In this document: piece by piece, positions 25,226 to 34,063 of the stretch
Position numbering within the stretch: the first letter of the stretch is position 1
Layout of the letters: the number at the start of each line of letters is the position of its first letter
Source: Streptosporangium subroseum
GTDB taxonomy: Bacteria > Actinomycetota > Actinomycetes > Streptosporangiales > Streptosporangiaceae
Assembly (NCBI RefSeq): GCF_900188345.1
Contig: NZ_FZOD01000009.1
Span: forward strand, 124,001 to 188,000
Length of the DNA stretch: 64,000 bases
Direction of reading: 5' to 3'
Program-made: the position numbers and the translations under genes
The notes under the pieces: generated by a model
Told to the model about the DNA's origin: nothing
Seen by the model: only the letters and a program-made list of their open reading frames with translations
Database searches by the model: none

Positions 25226-27265
25226 CTACCGGGTCGTGCAGACGGTTCCGTTGAGGGTGAAGGTGGCAGGCAGCACGTTCGGGCCGCTGTAGTTGCCGAC
25301 GAAGCCGATCGTGGTCGACGCGCCGGTGGCCAGCGAGCCGTTGCCGGAGTCGTTGACGACCTTGACGTCCTGCCCGCTCTGCGTCCAGACGGCACTCCAG
25401 CCGCTGTCCAGGCGCTGCCACGTCCTGGGCCAGCCGAAGTTCAGGGTCCAGCCGTTGATCGGCGCGCCGTGGTTGGTGATGTCGACGGCGCCGACGTAGC
25501 CGCTGCCCCAGTCGGACTGCTTGGTCAGGCGTACGGAGCACGAACTGGAAGCGGGCGTGCCGGTCGTGAACGTCAGCGGCGAGGAGGGCGACGAGACGCC
25601 ACCGCCGCTGTCCCGTGCGATCACATTGATCGTGTAGCGCGTGCCCGGCCTCAGGTTGCTCGCGGTGAACGAGGTGCCGGCGGTCTCGCCGATCTGCTCG
25701 CTGACGGCTCCGTTCTGGCGGTGGACCTCGTACTTCACGATCGGACGCGCGCCGGCGGAGGCGGTGGGCCAGGAGATCGTGGCGGCCCTGTCCGTCACGT
25801 CCGAGGCCGTCGGCTGCCCCGGCGTGCCCGGCAGGCCGGCCTGGGCGGAGGCGGGACGCAGGATGATCGTGGTCAGTGAGAGCGGTGGCAACGTCTGGCC
25901 GGTCGCGCTACCCGTGGCCGAACCGGCGATGCTCGTGGCGCCGTTGGTGTGGGTCAGCACGGTGGGAGCCCCGGACGCCGGGCTGAAGCCGGAGTAGCCG
26001 ATCGTGACGGGGTAGGACGTGTCGGACGAAGTGTTGATCAGCAGGACGGCCAGGTCGCCGTTGGGACGGCGCGCGGCGTGCGCGCTGACCTTTGCCTGGT
26101 CGGTCGCGGCCCGGATGAACCGGTCGCCGGGGCGGGCGAACCTGCTCACCATCTGGAGCGCGTAGTACGGCGCGAAGGGTGTGTTCACCGCCGGTTCGCA
26201 GACGCTGCCGTCGGAGGTGCACGCCCCGCTCGACAGCAGGCCGAAGTCGCCGTAGTCGGTGTGCCCCTCGACCTGAGTGACACTGCCGATGCCGTTGTGG
26301 ACGTTCCACCAGTCGACCGTGAACACCCCCTGAGCCAGCAGCGTCGAGTAGGCGTCGGCGGCGGCCAGCGCACCGGGCTGGGTCGTCGTGCCGTTGCTGC
26401 TCGACCCGGTGTTGAACTCGGTCATCGCGATGCCGATCCGCTCGGAGCCCGGCCCCGCGTACCTCGCGATCTGCTGCCGGGTGAGCTGGATCATGTCCGG
26501 AATGTGTGCGGTCCTGTCGAAGGCGCCGGGGTACCAGTGCAGGATCACAAAGTCGATCTTCGATCCGGCGGCGGCCAGGACGACCTCGTTCCAAGTTCCG
26601 CTGTCGCCGTCGGCGACTATCCCGTCGGGCCAGTTGGCCGGCGTGGTCAGCACCGCGCCGATCTTGATGGTCGGGTCGACGGCCTTCATCGCGTCGGAGT
26701 AGGCCACGACATGGCGCGCGTACTCGGCCGGGCTCTTGTCGGCGTGGTTGTCCGCCTCCCAAGCGGAGCCGTAGCGGCCGTTGCCGTAGTTCTCGTTGCC
26801 GATCTCCCAGTATTTGACGCCGTAGCCCTTGGTGACGTTGGCGTGCCGCACCCAGGCCGCGGCCTCCTCCGCCGTGCCGGTGCCGTAGTTGGCGGTCACC
26901 ATCGGCTGCGCTCCGGTGCGCCGCACGCCGCGCATGAAGGTGTCGAAGTCGGTGCCGGGAGCCACGTAGCCGCCGGGAGCGGTGTGGTCGGCCCAGTGGT
27001 AGATGTCGGAGTACGAGCCGCCGGGATAGCGCAGCAGCTTCATGCCCGCGTCCTTGAGCAGGTCGGCGGTCTCGTCGGTGCCCAGATTGGTGTCCCAGAT
27101 CGCATGGTTGGTACCGATGCCGGTTTCGGGGACGGAGGCGAGCGCGGCGCGGGCGTTGACGGTCACCGTGACCGGGGCGACCTCATCGGCGTGCACTGTG
27201 GGGACGTTCAGGACGGCCAGCGTCAGCAGGACCGCGGACGCGGCCCGTGACAGAGTTCTTGGCAT
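25226..27265 (-). CDS. Secreted glycoside hydrolase with FnIII and CBM2 modules
   Basis: The 679-aa modular protein starts at ATG 27265 (GAGG seven bases upstream). A Sec signal (MPRTLSRAASAVLLTLAVLN then VPTVHA) leads to a TIM-barrel domain of the GH-A/arabinofuranosidase type: MKLLRYPGGSYSDIYHW, then acid/base Glu in YWEIGNENYG (about 155) and probable nucleophile Glu in AMTEFNTGSS (about 283). A beta-sandwich follows, then an FnIII module (about 478-570) and a C-terminal CBM2 with Cys pair (SCSVRLTKQSDWGSGYVGAV to TVC). It probably attacks plant hemicellulose or pectin while bound to cellulose. The exact GH family is uncertain. Confidence 0.88.
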   Translation of the reverse strand: MPRTLSRAASAVLLTLAVLNVPTVHADEVAPVTVTVNARAALASVPETGIGTNHAIWDTNLGTDETADLLKDAGMKLLRYPGGSYSDIYHWADHTAPGGYVAPGTDFDTFMRGVRRTGAQPMVTANYGTGTAEEAAAWVRHANVTKGYGVKYWEIGNENYGNGRYGSAWEADNHADKSPAEYARHVVAYSDAMKAVDPTIKIGAVLTTPANWPDGIVADGDSGTWNEVVLAAAGSKIDFVILHWYPGAFDRTAHIPDMIQLTRQQIARYAGPGSERIGIAMTEFNTGSSSNGTTTQPGALAAADAYSTLLAQGVFTVDWWNVHNGIGSVTQVEGHTDYGDFGLLSSGACTSDGSVCEPAVNTPFAPYYALQMVSRFARPGDRFIRAATDQAKVSAHAARRPNGDLAVLLINTSSDTSYPVTIGYSGFSPASGAPTVLTHTNGATSIAGSATGSATGQTLPPLSLTTIILRPASAQAGLPGTPGQPTASDVTDRAATISWPTASAGARPIVKYEVHRQNGAVSEQIGETAGTSFTASNLRPGTRYTINVIARDSGGGVSSPSSPLTFTTGTPASSSCSVRLTKQSDWGSGYVGAVDITNHGAPINGWTLNFGWPRTWQRLDSGWSAVWTQSGQDVKVVNDSGNGSLATGASTTIGFVGNYSGPNVLPATFTLNGTVCTTR

Positions 27266-27483
27266 CGATGCACCTCGCAACGGATAGTGGCGTTCACTCG
27301 ACACCCCCTCCTGACCCCGGAGGCAACATGATCATGAGCGGTCGCCTCATATCCGTCAACCGGCGGTGAAACTTTCAGACTCCGGCCCACTCCCGACGAC
27401 GTGATGACAGAGCGTGGTGCGCCGTCAGGTGTCATGGAGCACGCGAATTCGCAGGAGATCGACGTGGCCGGGCATCCGGGATC

Positions 27484-28713
27484 TCAGGAACTCGATCCTG
27501 TTGACGGGGCCGTGGTCCCGGCTCGGCGGACAAGCGGTAGGCGGAGCACGAAGCACGCGCCGCCGCCGACCGCGCCCTCGACGTGCAGGCTGCCATGATG
27601 GGCGCGGGCGATTTCACGGGCGATGGCCAGGCCCAGCCCGGTGCCTCCACGGTCGCGGCTGCGGGCGGTGTCCAGGCGGACGAATCGCTGGAACACGCGT
27701 TCGCGGTCGGCCGGGGAGATTCCCTTTCCGTCGTCGGCCACCGCCAGCTCCGCGTGGCCGTCCGTGCGGCGCAGGTCGACCCTCAGCCTGCGGGTGGCGT
27801 GACGCCGGGCGTTGTCCAGCAGGTTGGCGAGCAAACGGGCGAGCTGCCAGGGCGCGGCCTCCACCGTCACCGCCGGCTCGACGGTGAGCCGCACGTCATG
27901 ACGGCCGGTCCACCGAGTCGCCGCCGTCTCGACCAGGGCGGTCAGATCCATTTCCTCTCGCGTTCTGTCGAGGTCGGACTCGATCGTGGCCAGCGTGTGC
28001 AGGTCGTCGACGATGTTCTCCAGCCGGTCGAGGTCGTTCGTCACGTGGTTCAGCAGCTCGGGCAGGTCGATGTCCTCCGGGTGCAGTTGCGCCGCCTCCG
28101 TCTGCACGCGCAGCGCGGCGAGCGGCGTGCGCAGCTCGTGTGAGGCGTCGGCGGCGAACTGACGTTGCCGGTCCAGCAGGTGTTTCGCATGGGTTTGCGC
28201 CTCCCTGACCTGCTCGTTCAGCTGCCGCAGTTGTGTGGAGCGTGCGCAGAGCCGCGCCTCGGTCGCCTTCTTGCGCGTGCCCGGCCCGAGCGTGGGCGAA
28301 CCTGCGTGCGGGGGCCGTTGGTCGAGCTCGGTCACGTCCTGCGTGTGGTGGACAAACAGCATCACCGCTCCGCTCGGGCCGAGAACGGAAGGGCCGATCG
28401 TGCTCCCGTGCCGATCCTGGCGCGCGCCGCCGGAGGGCGCCGTGGCGTACTTCTGCGGTGTGATCGCCTCGCCGGTCGCACGAGTACGGCCCAGCGACGC
28501 TTCGAGGTGCCGCAGTGCGCACCGGTCACCGGGATCGGTGCGGTCCTGGGGAAACGGGGCGGAGACATGCCGGCCCAGCACGTCCTCGCGCCGGCGTCCG
28601 CAGAGGTCAAGATAGGCCTGGTTGACGGCCACGACGATCATATCCAGGGTCATGACCAGGCACGGGCCGGAAACGGCCGCGAACAGGGCGGTGACGTTGA
28701 CGTTGTGCACCAT
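27484..28713 (-). CDS. PAS-domain sensor histidine kinase (soluble)
   Basis: The 409-aa protein has an N-terminal PAS domain (residues about 5-120, GPCLVMTLDMIVVAVNQAYL), a helix (RSTQLRQLNEQVREAQTHAK), HisKA with the phosphoacceptor in ASHELRTPLAAL near 190, and HATPase with LLANLLDNARRHA, DDGKGISPADRERVFQRF and GGTGLGLAIAREIARAH. There are no membrane helices, so it senses a cytoplasmic signal. It lies 28 bp downstream of a shorter paralogous kinase, and no response regulator gene is adjacent. It is probably co-transcribed from the ECF41-like promoter at 29757-29783. Confidence 0.92.
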   Translation of the reverse strand: MVHNVNVTALFAAVSGPCLVMTLDMIVVAVNQAYLDLCGRRREDVLGRHVSAPFPQDRTDPGDRCALRHLEASLGRTRATGEAITPQKYATAPSGGARQDRHGSTIGPSVLGPSGAVMLFVHHTQDVTELDQRPPHAGSPTLGPGTRKKATEARLCARSTQLRQLNEQVREAQTHAKHLLDRQRQFAADASHELRTPLAALRVQTEAAQLHPEDIDLPELLNHVTNDLDRLENIVDDLHTLATIESDLDRTREEMDLTALVETAATRWTGRHDVRLTVEPAVTVEAAPWQLARLLANLLDNARRHATRRLRVDLRRTDGHAELAVADDGKGISPADRERVFQRFVRLDTARSRDRGGTGLGLAIAREIARAHHGSLHVEGAVGGGACFVLRLPLVRRAGTTAPSTGSSS

Positions 28714-28741
28714 CGGGGTCCTCTTCTAACGTTCGGCGAGC

Positions 28742-29545
28742 TCATGGATCCAACGCTGTGACCACCGGGGCGACCGAACCCGCCAGGGGCAGCCGCAGCA
28801 CGAAGCACGCGCCGCCGGTCTCGGCCTCCCGGACATGCAGGCTGCCGACGTGGGCCTGGGCGATGTCGCGGGCGATGGCCAGACCCAGTCCGGTGCCGGC
28901 GTGGTCAAGCCGGCACGCGGCTTCCAGACGGGTGAAGCGCTGAAAGATGCGTTCCCGTTCGGATTCTGCGACTCCTTCGCCGTCGTCGGTGACCGTCAGC
29001 TCGGCGCAGTCGCCGTCGTGACTCACCCGGACCTCGATATCGCGCCGGGCGTGCCGTTGGGCGTTGTCCAGCAGGTTGGTGAGCACCCGGCTGATCCGGA
29101 TCGGGATGGCCGCGATGGTCACTCCCGTTTCCAGCCGGAGCTGGACCGCGACGCAGTCGGCTCTGCGGGCGATCTCGTCATGGACGAGTTCGGCGAGGTC
29201 GATTCGCTGCGGCTCGTTGGGCGGGCCGACCTCCAGTTCGGAGAGGACGTGCAGATCGGTGATGATCGCGTTCAGCCGCTCGACGTTCCTCAGCACATTG
29301 GCGAGCAGGCGGCAGAGGTCGGTCTCATCGGGATGCAGGAGGGCCTCCTCCACCTCTGTGCGCAGCCCCGCGACCGCCGTGCGTAGCTCGTGCGAGGTGT
29401 CGGACACGAAACGCTGCTTTTTCTGCAGTTCGCATTGAAGCTCGCGCACTATGTCGGAGGGGATCTGAATCGCCGGCGCGGTCCGGCCTTCACCGGCCGG
29501 ACGGGGAGCCCCACGGCCGAGCCGGGGGCCTGAGTGTGTTGTCAC
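28742..29545 (-). CDS. Short histidine kinase (HisKA plus HATPase only)
   Basis: The 267-aa soluble kinase core has HisKA DTSHELRTAVAGLRTEVEEA (His near residue 52) and HATPase LTNLLDNAQRHARRD, DDGEGVAESERERIFQRF, GTGLGLAIARDIAQAHVGSL. It has no sensor domain beyond 40 N-terminal residues. The usual Pro after SHELRT is Ala, an unusual change next to the phosphoacceptor. Its C-terminal third is very like that of the downstream kinase, so the pair arose by tandem duplication. GTG 29545 is used, with AAAGGA about 10 bases upstream. The partner regulator must be elsewhere. Confidence 0.88.
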   Translation of the reverse strand: MTTHSGPRLGRGAPRPAGEGRTAPAIQIPSDIVRELQCELQKKQRFVSDTSHELRTAVAGLRTEVEEALLHPDETDLCRLLANVLRNVERLNAIITDLHVLSELEVGPPNEPQRIDLAELVHDEIARRADCVAVQLRLETGVTIAAIPIRISRVLTNLLDNAQRHARRDIEVRVSHDGDCAELTVTDDGEGVAESERERIFQRFTRLEAACRLDHAGTGLGLAIARDIAQAHVGSLHVREAETGGACFVLRLPLAGSVAPVVTALDP

Positions 29546-29756
29546 AACACGGATTTCCTTTCATGCGATTTTGTGGGAGATGGCGCCCGATGGTCATCGA
29601 GGGGTGAATGCGGCACACCGTTGAGGGCGGTGTTCGGTGCGGCGGCCACGGCCGGCTCCGTCACGACATGGACCCGATCACGCCGGTCCCGCCGACCACA
29701 GACGTTCGGGGCGAACCTTTGCCGCCGGACAGGTGCTGCCACCCGGGCATCAGTTA

Positions 29757-29783
29757 TGACAGGGCAGGCCGTCGTCCTGTGAC
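29757..29783 (-). promoter_or_regulatory. ECF41-like promoter for the histidine kinase pair
   Basis: On the minus strand, TGTCACA (29783-29777) is followed after exactly 16 bases by TGTC (29760-29757) in the context CCTGTCATAAC. This matches the ECF41 sigma promoter pattern, TGTCACA-N16-[C/T]GTC. Transcription would reach the kinase start at 29545 after a leader of about 200 nt. Confidence 0.6.
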
Positions 29784-29978
29784 AGATGCGCGTAAACGAT
29801 CGTCACGGCGAATGTCACGGGACGGAACGCCGTCCTGGCATCCGCCGGTACGGACTCATGAAGCGACAGGAGCGAGCCAACCCCCGCACCAGAAGCCGGA
29901 TCCGGACCTTCCGGCAAGGGCCGGACCGGCCACGAGCCGACGTGGGCGGCATGGGCCGCGGAAATTTTCTGCGGGATC

Positions 29979-30005
29979 TGTCACAGCCCGGAGGCCCGCC
30001 CTGTC
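29979..30005 (+). promoter_or_regulatory. ECF41-like promoter for the NmrA-like gene
   Basis: TGTCACA at 29979-29985, N16, TGTC at 30002-30005 (context GCCCTGTCTTAGC). It lies 53 bp before ATG 30058. Oxidoreductase and epimerase genes of this kind are classical ECF41 targets. Confidence 0.7.
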
Positions 30006-30057
30006 TTAGCTGGCGACCGAGGGCGAGCAAGGGCCCCGGCGGACGGGAAGGCTCATC

Positions 30058-30813
30058 ATGAAGATCGTGGTAGTTGGCGGGACCGGCCTCATCGGGTCGA
30101 AGCTTGTGGCAAAGCTGGGAGAGCACGGCCACGAGGCGGTCGCGGCGGCGCCGAGCACCGGGGTCAACACCCTCACCGGCGAAGGGCTGGCGGAGGTGCT
30201 GGCCGGCGCGCAGGTGGTGGTCGACGTGTCGAACTCGCCGTCGTTCGAGCGGGCCGCGGTGCTGGAGTTCTTCGAGACCTCCACCCGTAACCTGCTCGCG
30301 GCGGAGGCGGCGGCGGGCGTCGGCCACCACGTCGCGGTGTCGGTGGTGGGCACGGAGCGGATGCCGGAGAACGGCTACTTCGCGGCGAAGATCGCTCAGG
30401 AGAAGTTGATCGAGAAGTCGTCGATCCCGTTCTCGCTCGTGCACGCGACGCAGTTCTTCGAGTTCGTCCGGAGCATCGCGGACGAGGCCACGGACGGTGA
30501 CAAGGTGCGGATCGCGCCCGTGCTGTTCCAGCCGATGGCGGGCGACGACGTCGCCCAGGCGGTCGGCCGGGTCGCGGTGGGGTCGCCGCTGAACGGCAGG
30601 GTGGAGGTCGGCGGGCCCGAGCGGGTCCGGATGGATGAGTTCTTCCGCGAGGCTCTGGCCGCCTGGGGCGACCCGCGCGAGGTGGTCGCCGACCCGCGGG
30701 CGCGCTACTTCGGCAGCGTGCCGGGGGAGAGCACGCTGGTGCCCGGTGACGGCGCCACCCTAGGCCAGATCCGATACCGCGACTGGCTCGACCGGACCGC
30801 CACCGGAAAGTAG
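30058..30813 (+). CDS. NAD(P)-binding NmrA-like oxidoreductase/epimerase
   Basis: The 251-aa atypical short-chain dehydrogenase has the nucleotide site VVVGGTGLIGSKLVAKL at residues 4-20, then VVVDVSNSPSFE, VSVVGTERMPENGYFAAKIA (YxxxK-like) and FSLVHATQFFEFV. These are hallmarks of NmrA/NAD(P)H-binding proteins. GGAAGG precedes ATG 30058. Such genes are standard partners of ECF41 sigma factors (the carboxymuconolactone decarboxylase/oxidoreductase/epimerase set), and an ECF41-like promoter lies immediately upstream. The substrate is unknown; a stress or redox role is inferred. Confidence 0.9.
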   Translation: MKIVVVGGTGLIGSKLVAKLGEHGHEAVAAAPSTGVNTLTGEGLAEVLAGAQVVVDVSNSPSFERAAVLEFFETSTRNLLAAEAAAGVGHHVAVSVVGTERMPENGYFAAKIAQEKLIEKSSIPFSLVHATQFFEFVRSIADEATDGDKVRIAPVLFQPMAGDDVAQAVGRVAVGSPLNGRVEVGGPERVRMDEFFREALAAWGDPREVVADPRARYFGSVPGESTLVPGDGATLGQIRYRDWLDRTATGK

Positions 30814-31005
30814 ATCAGCAAAAGGTGGTTCCGTACCCACGCCTCTGACCGCATCGGCGGTGATCGCCGAGTTCGACGGTGTCGCCGGTCGAACCGCCGG
30901 CGCGGTCCGGCGCCCCGGGCAGCCGCACGCCGTACCGGCCGCCCGGCGCCCGGGGAGGCCGCGCACCGTGTGGGACCGCCCCTTCCGACAATCGAGGTAT
31001 GACAC

Positions 31006-32076
31006 ATGAGAGACCTGAGATCGCAGGAGCCTGCCGCTCCTGATTCTTCGGCCCGGATCACCACGCTCGACAGCCTCCGGGAGCACCTGCAGTGGGCGAT
31101 CGAGCTGGAACACGCGACCCTGCCGCCCTACCTGTACGCGCTGTACTCGCTGGATCCGGAGCGCAACCCCGAAGCCGCCGAGGTGGTGGGCGGTGTTTTC
31201 ATCGAGGAGATGTTGCACCTGGCGCTGGCGGCGAACCTGCTGAATGCGGTCGGCGGCCGGCCGCGGCTGGACACCCCGCAGATGTTGCCGCCGCATCCCC
31301 GGCGGTTGCCGCATGGTGATCGCTCTCTGAGGGTGGCGCTGGTGCCGTTCGGGCCCGAGGCGCTGGAGATGTTCCTGCGGCTTGAGCGGCCGGCGCCGCC
31401 AGGCGGGCCGGCCGAGGGTGAGGACTACGAGACGATCGGGCAGTTCTACGCCGCGATCGAACAGGGCCTGCGCTACCTGAGCGACACCCTCGGGGAGAAG
31501 GCGGTTTTCGGTGGTGATCCGGCTCGGCAGGTGAGCGCGGCGCATTTCCGGCACACCGCCGGGCAGTTGGTCGCGGTCGAGGGTCTGGATTCCGCGCTGG
31601 CGGCGCTGCGGGAGATCGTCGAGCAGGGGGAGGGCAGCGCCGGGGGTGGGGTCTGGGACGGTGATCAGGATGTCTTCCATCCCGAACGGGAGGAGGTGGC
31701 GCATTACTACCGGTTTCAGGAGCTCAAGGCCGGGCGGCGTTATCGGCGTGGTGACACCCCGCGGTCCGGGCCCACCGGTGAGGTGATCGCGGTGGACTGG
31801 GCCGGGGTCCGGCCGATGCGGCACAATCCGCGGCTGGACGACCACGCGGTGGGCAGCGCGATCCGCACCGCGCAGGAAGAGTTCAACCACACCTACCGTG
31901 ATCTGCTTCACCTGTTGCAGCATGCGTTCAACGGCAGCCCGAACCTGCTCGCGGACGCCACCGGCACCATGTACGCGCTCAAGGCCCAGACCCTGGCCCT
32001 GTCACGGATGCCCGACGAGGACGGCACGACCGCCGGCCCCACCTTCGAATATCCGCCACCCGAGTCGCGCCGGTGA
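31006..32076 (+). CDS. Ferritin-like (VioB/iminophenyl-pyruvate dimer synthase family) protein
   Basis: The 356-aa protein has the PF12902-type ferritin-like domain. Four-helix segments are visible with metal ligands: HLQWAIELEHATLPPYLYAL, GGVFIEEMLHLALAANLLNA (E-x2-H), QFYAAIEQGLRYLSD and IRTAQEEFNHTYRDLLHLLQ. In VioB and RebD the domain is fused to a catalytic heme module for bis-indole assembly; here it stands alone with a C-terminal extension. Such stand-alone forms have no proven reaction. Its stop overlaps the GTG of a short ORF that looks like the start of a CDGSH protein. No indolocarbazole genes are nearby. Confidence 0.82.
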   Translation: MRDLRSQEPAAPDSSARITTLDSLREHLQWAIELEHATLPPYLYALYSLDPERNPEAAEVVGGVFIEEMLHLALAANLLNAVGGRPRLDTPQMLPPHPRRLPHGDRSLRVALVPFGPEALEMFLRLERPAPPGGPAEGEDYETIGQFYAAIEQGLRYLSDTLGEKAVFGGDPARQVSAAHFRHTAGQLVAVEGLDSALAALREIVEQGEGSAGGGVWDGDQDVFHPEREEVAHYYRFQELKAGRRYRRGDTPRSGPTGEVIAVDWAGVRPMRHNPRLDDHAVGSAIRTAQEEFNHTYRDLLHLLQHAFNGSPNLLADATGTMYALKAQTLALSRMPDEDGTTAGPTFEYPPPESRR

Positions 32077-32147
32077 GCGTCGGGGACCGGCGGCGGATCG
32101 TCGTGCTCCGCGAAGGCCCGTACGTCGTCGACCACATACAGGAGTGA
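32073..32147 (+). pseudogene. Truncated start of a CDGSH iron-sulfur-type gene
   Basis: GTG 32073 overlaps the ferritin-like stop (GTGA). The 24 codons read MSVGDRRRIVVLREGPYVVD and then HIQE before TGA. The first 20 residues look like the beginning of CDGSH-type iron-sulfur proteins, which I recall accompanying this ferritin-like gene elsewhere. All Cys/His ligands are gone. The overlap shows that the gene was once translationally coupled. Confidence 0.45.
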
Positions 32148-32177
32148 CGCCCCGCAATCCCCGCGGCCCCGTCTCGC

Positions 32178-33152
32178 TCAGTGGTCGAGGACGTGGAGGG
32201 TCTGCGGGCTTCCGCTGAGTCGCCGCGCTCCGGCGGGAGTGCACACCACGACGTCGGCCACCCGCGCCCCGAACAGGTCGGGCAGGTAGATCGCCGGTTC
32301 GACGCACACCGTCATGCCGGCGGCGAGCACGGTCGTGTCGCCGGGGGCGAGCCACGGGCCCTCGTCGGGGCCGAGGCCGATGCCCCGCCCCGGCCGCTCC
32401 GCGGCGTAGTGGACGTAACCACTGCCCTCGATCACCTCCCGGGCGGCCCGCCCGGCCTCCTCCGCCGGCACGCCGGGCCGCAGCACGTCGAGGGCGGCGC
32501 GCTGCGCGGCGAGGACGACCGAGTACATCGCCTCGAAGTCCTCGGGTGGTTCGGCCACCGCGAACACGCGGGCGACCTCCGCGTAGTGGTCTCCCCACCT
32601 CCCGCACACCGAGACCAGGAGCGCGTCGCCCGGATTGATCACGCGGTCGCACGGCACATGCCGGGGGGCGGCGCTGTGCTCGCCGGCCGCCACGAGCACC
32701 GACAGCACCTCCTCGCACCCCGTCTCGATCATCATGGCCCAGAGCCGTCGAGCCATCGTGCGCTCGGTGGCGCCGAACCACGCCAGCTCGCGGGTCATGA
32801 GCAGGACCGCGTCCGCCGCCGAGGCCGCGCGTTCCGCCGCCGCGACCTGCGCGGGCCCCCTGGTCAGCCGGAGCGGGGCGAGCACGACCGACGCCAGCAC
32901 AAGCTCGGCCTCCACCCGGAGCGAGAACAGCTCCCGGGCCCGCATCTCGGGGTCCACCCCGACGCGACGGGCGGAGGCGGGAATGAGCGCCGCCGCCTCC
33001 AACGGACCGGTCGCGGCGGCGGGCGGGCCGTCGAGGGTCAGGACGAGATAACCGTCGCCCTGACCGCCCAGGTAACGGAAGTCGGGGGAGGGACGCAGGA
33101 CCAGGGCGTCGATCCCCTCCTCGGCCATCCTGAGACGAACCTCGTCGATCAT
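32178..33152 (-). CDS. M24 (Xaa-Pro peptidase/creatinase fold) protein with degenerate metal site
   Basis: The 324-aa protein has the pita-bread fold: VLRPSPDFRYLGGQGDGY at the start, then the catalytic half. Expected metal ligands are altered. The first Asp is replaced (LLVSVCGRWGDHY), the second Asp is Glu (YAEVARVF), the first His is Arg (PGRGIGLGPDEGPWL) and the last Glu is Asp (ARVADVVVC). Only the middle Glu (CVEPAIYLPD) is intact. It is therefore probably not a two-metal aminopeptidase and could be a creatinase-like hydrolase or a peptide-binding protein. Start ATG 33152 overlaps the ATPase stop (ATGA), making it the last gene of the peptide-uptake operon. Confidence 0.82.
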   Translation of the reverse strand: MIDEVRLRMAEEGIDALVLRPSPDFRYLGGQGDGYLVLTLDGPPAAATGPLEAAALIPASARRVGVDPEMRARELFSLRVEAELVLASVVLAPLRLTRGPAQVAAAERAASAADAVLLMTRELAWFGATERTMARRLWAMMIETGCEEVLSVLVAAGEHSAAPRHVPCDRVINPGDALLVSVCGRWGDHYAEVARVFAVAEPPEDFEAMYSVVLAAQRAALDVLRPGVPAEEAGRAAREVIEGSGYVHYAAERPGRGIGLGPDEGPWLAPGDTTVLAAGMTVCVEPAIYLPDLFGARVADVVVCTPAGARRLSGSPQTLHVLDH

Positions 33153-34063
33153 GCAGGTTCGTGCAGCCAGCACGCGACCGGGCCGAACGCGGGCTCACGC
33201 TCCCGGCAGATGTCCATCGCCACCGGGCAGCGCGGATGGAACCGGCAACCGGACGGAGGGTCGGCCGGATCGGGCACGTCCCCGGGCAGCTCCTCCGGCA
33301 GCACCCCGGCGCCGTCGGGAGCGGGAATCGCGCCCAGCAGGGCCTTGGTGTACGGATGACGGGGATCGGCCCACACCTCGGCGGTACGGCCCACCTCCAC
33401 GATCTTCCCGAGATACATCACCGCGATCCGGTCGGCGATCAGCCGTACCACCGACAGGTCATGACTGATGAAGAGCAGCCCGGCGCCCGAGGAGACCGCG
33501 AGGTCGCGCATCAGCCTGGCCACCTGCGCCTGGGCGGACGCGTCGAGCGCGGAGATGGGCTCGTCGCCGATCAGCAGGGCCGGCTGGGCGGCCAGCGCCC
33601 TGGCGATCGCGATCCGCTGCCGCTGGCCACCGGAGAACTCGTGCGGATGACGGCCGGCGAAGTCGCGCGGCAGCCCGACCCGCTCCAGCAGGTCGGCGGG
33701 GGCGGTCGTGGTGTCGCCCGCCGTACGCAACCCGTCGGCGATCTGCGCGCCCACCCGGCGGCGCGGGTTCAGCGAGGCGTAGGGATCCTGGAAGACCATC
33801 TGGATCCCGGTCAGTGACCGGTTCCTGCGGCGCAGGCCGAGCGGGGTCACCGGGTGCCCGTCGAAGGTGATCGTCCCGGACGCGGCCGGGTTGAGCCCGC
33901 ACACCGCGCGGGCCAGCGTCGACTTGCCGCACCCGGACTCGCCGACGAGTCCGACGACCTCGCCCGCCGCGACGGTCAGGCTGGCTCCGGCCACGGCGCG
34001 CACCAGCGGGCGGCCGGGGGTGCGGTGTTCGACGACGAGGTCGTCCACGGTCAGCAGCGTCAT
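33149..34063 (-). CDS. Oligopeptide ABC transporter ATP-binding protein (DppF/OppF type)
   Basis: The 304-aa ATPase has Walker A GESGCGKST near residue 43, Q-loop MVFQDPYASLNP, signature HEFSGGQRQRIAIARAL, Walker B ALLIGDEPISALD and H-loop FISHDLSVV. The C-terminal oligo_HPY tail contains Cys residues (GCRFHPRCPVAMDIC), typical of Dpp/Opp ATPases. It pairs with the upstream ATPase to power import of peptides or similar solutes. It overlaps both neighbours by ATGA. Confidence 0.95.
   Translation of the reverse strand: MTLLTVDDLVVEHRTPGRPLVRAVAGASLTVAAGEVVGLVGESGCGKSTLARAVCGLNPAASGTITFDGHPVTPLGLRRRNRSLTGIQMVFQDPYASLNPRRRVGAQIADGLRTAGDTTTAPADLLERVGLPRDFAGRHPHEFSGGQRQRIAIARALAAQPALLIGDEPISALDASAQAQVARLMRDLAVSSGAGLLFISHDLSVVRLIADRIAVMYLGKIVEVGRTAEVWADPRHPYTKALLGAIPAPDGAGVLPEELPGDVPDPADPPSGCRFHPRCPVAMDICREREPAFGPVACWLHEPA

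Larger units (their letters stand above)
29546..30057. other. 512-bp divergent intergenic region
   Basis: No coding frame is convincing. It carries two back-to-back ECF41-like promoters (29757-29783 minus, 29979-30005 plus) serving the kinase pair and the NmrA-like oxidoreductase. A third TGTCACG at 29813 lacks a spaced partner. Confidence 0.5.

Noticed and set aside
29811..29835. A fourth ECF41-like promoter (TGTCACG with a nearby CGTC)
   Set aside because: The spacing is about 11 bases rather than 16, and the flanks do not match the other three.
31006..32076. Indolocarbazole or violacein-type biosynthetic cluster
   Set aside because: The VioB-like gene stands alone. No tryptophan oxidase, P450 pair or chromopyrrolate genes are nearby, and the protein lacks the extra catalytic module.
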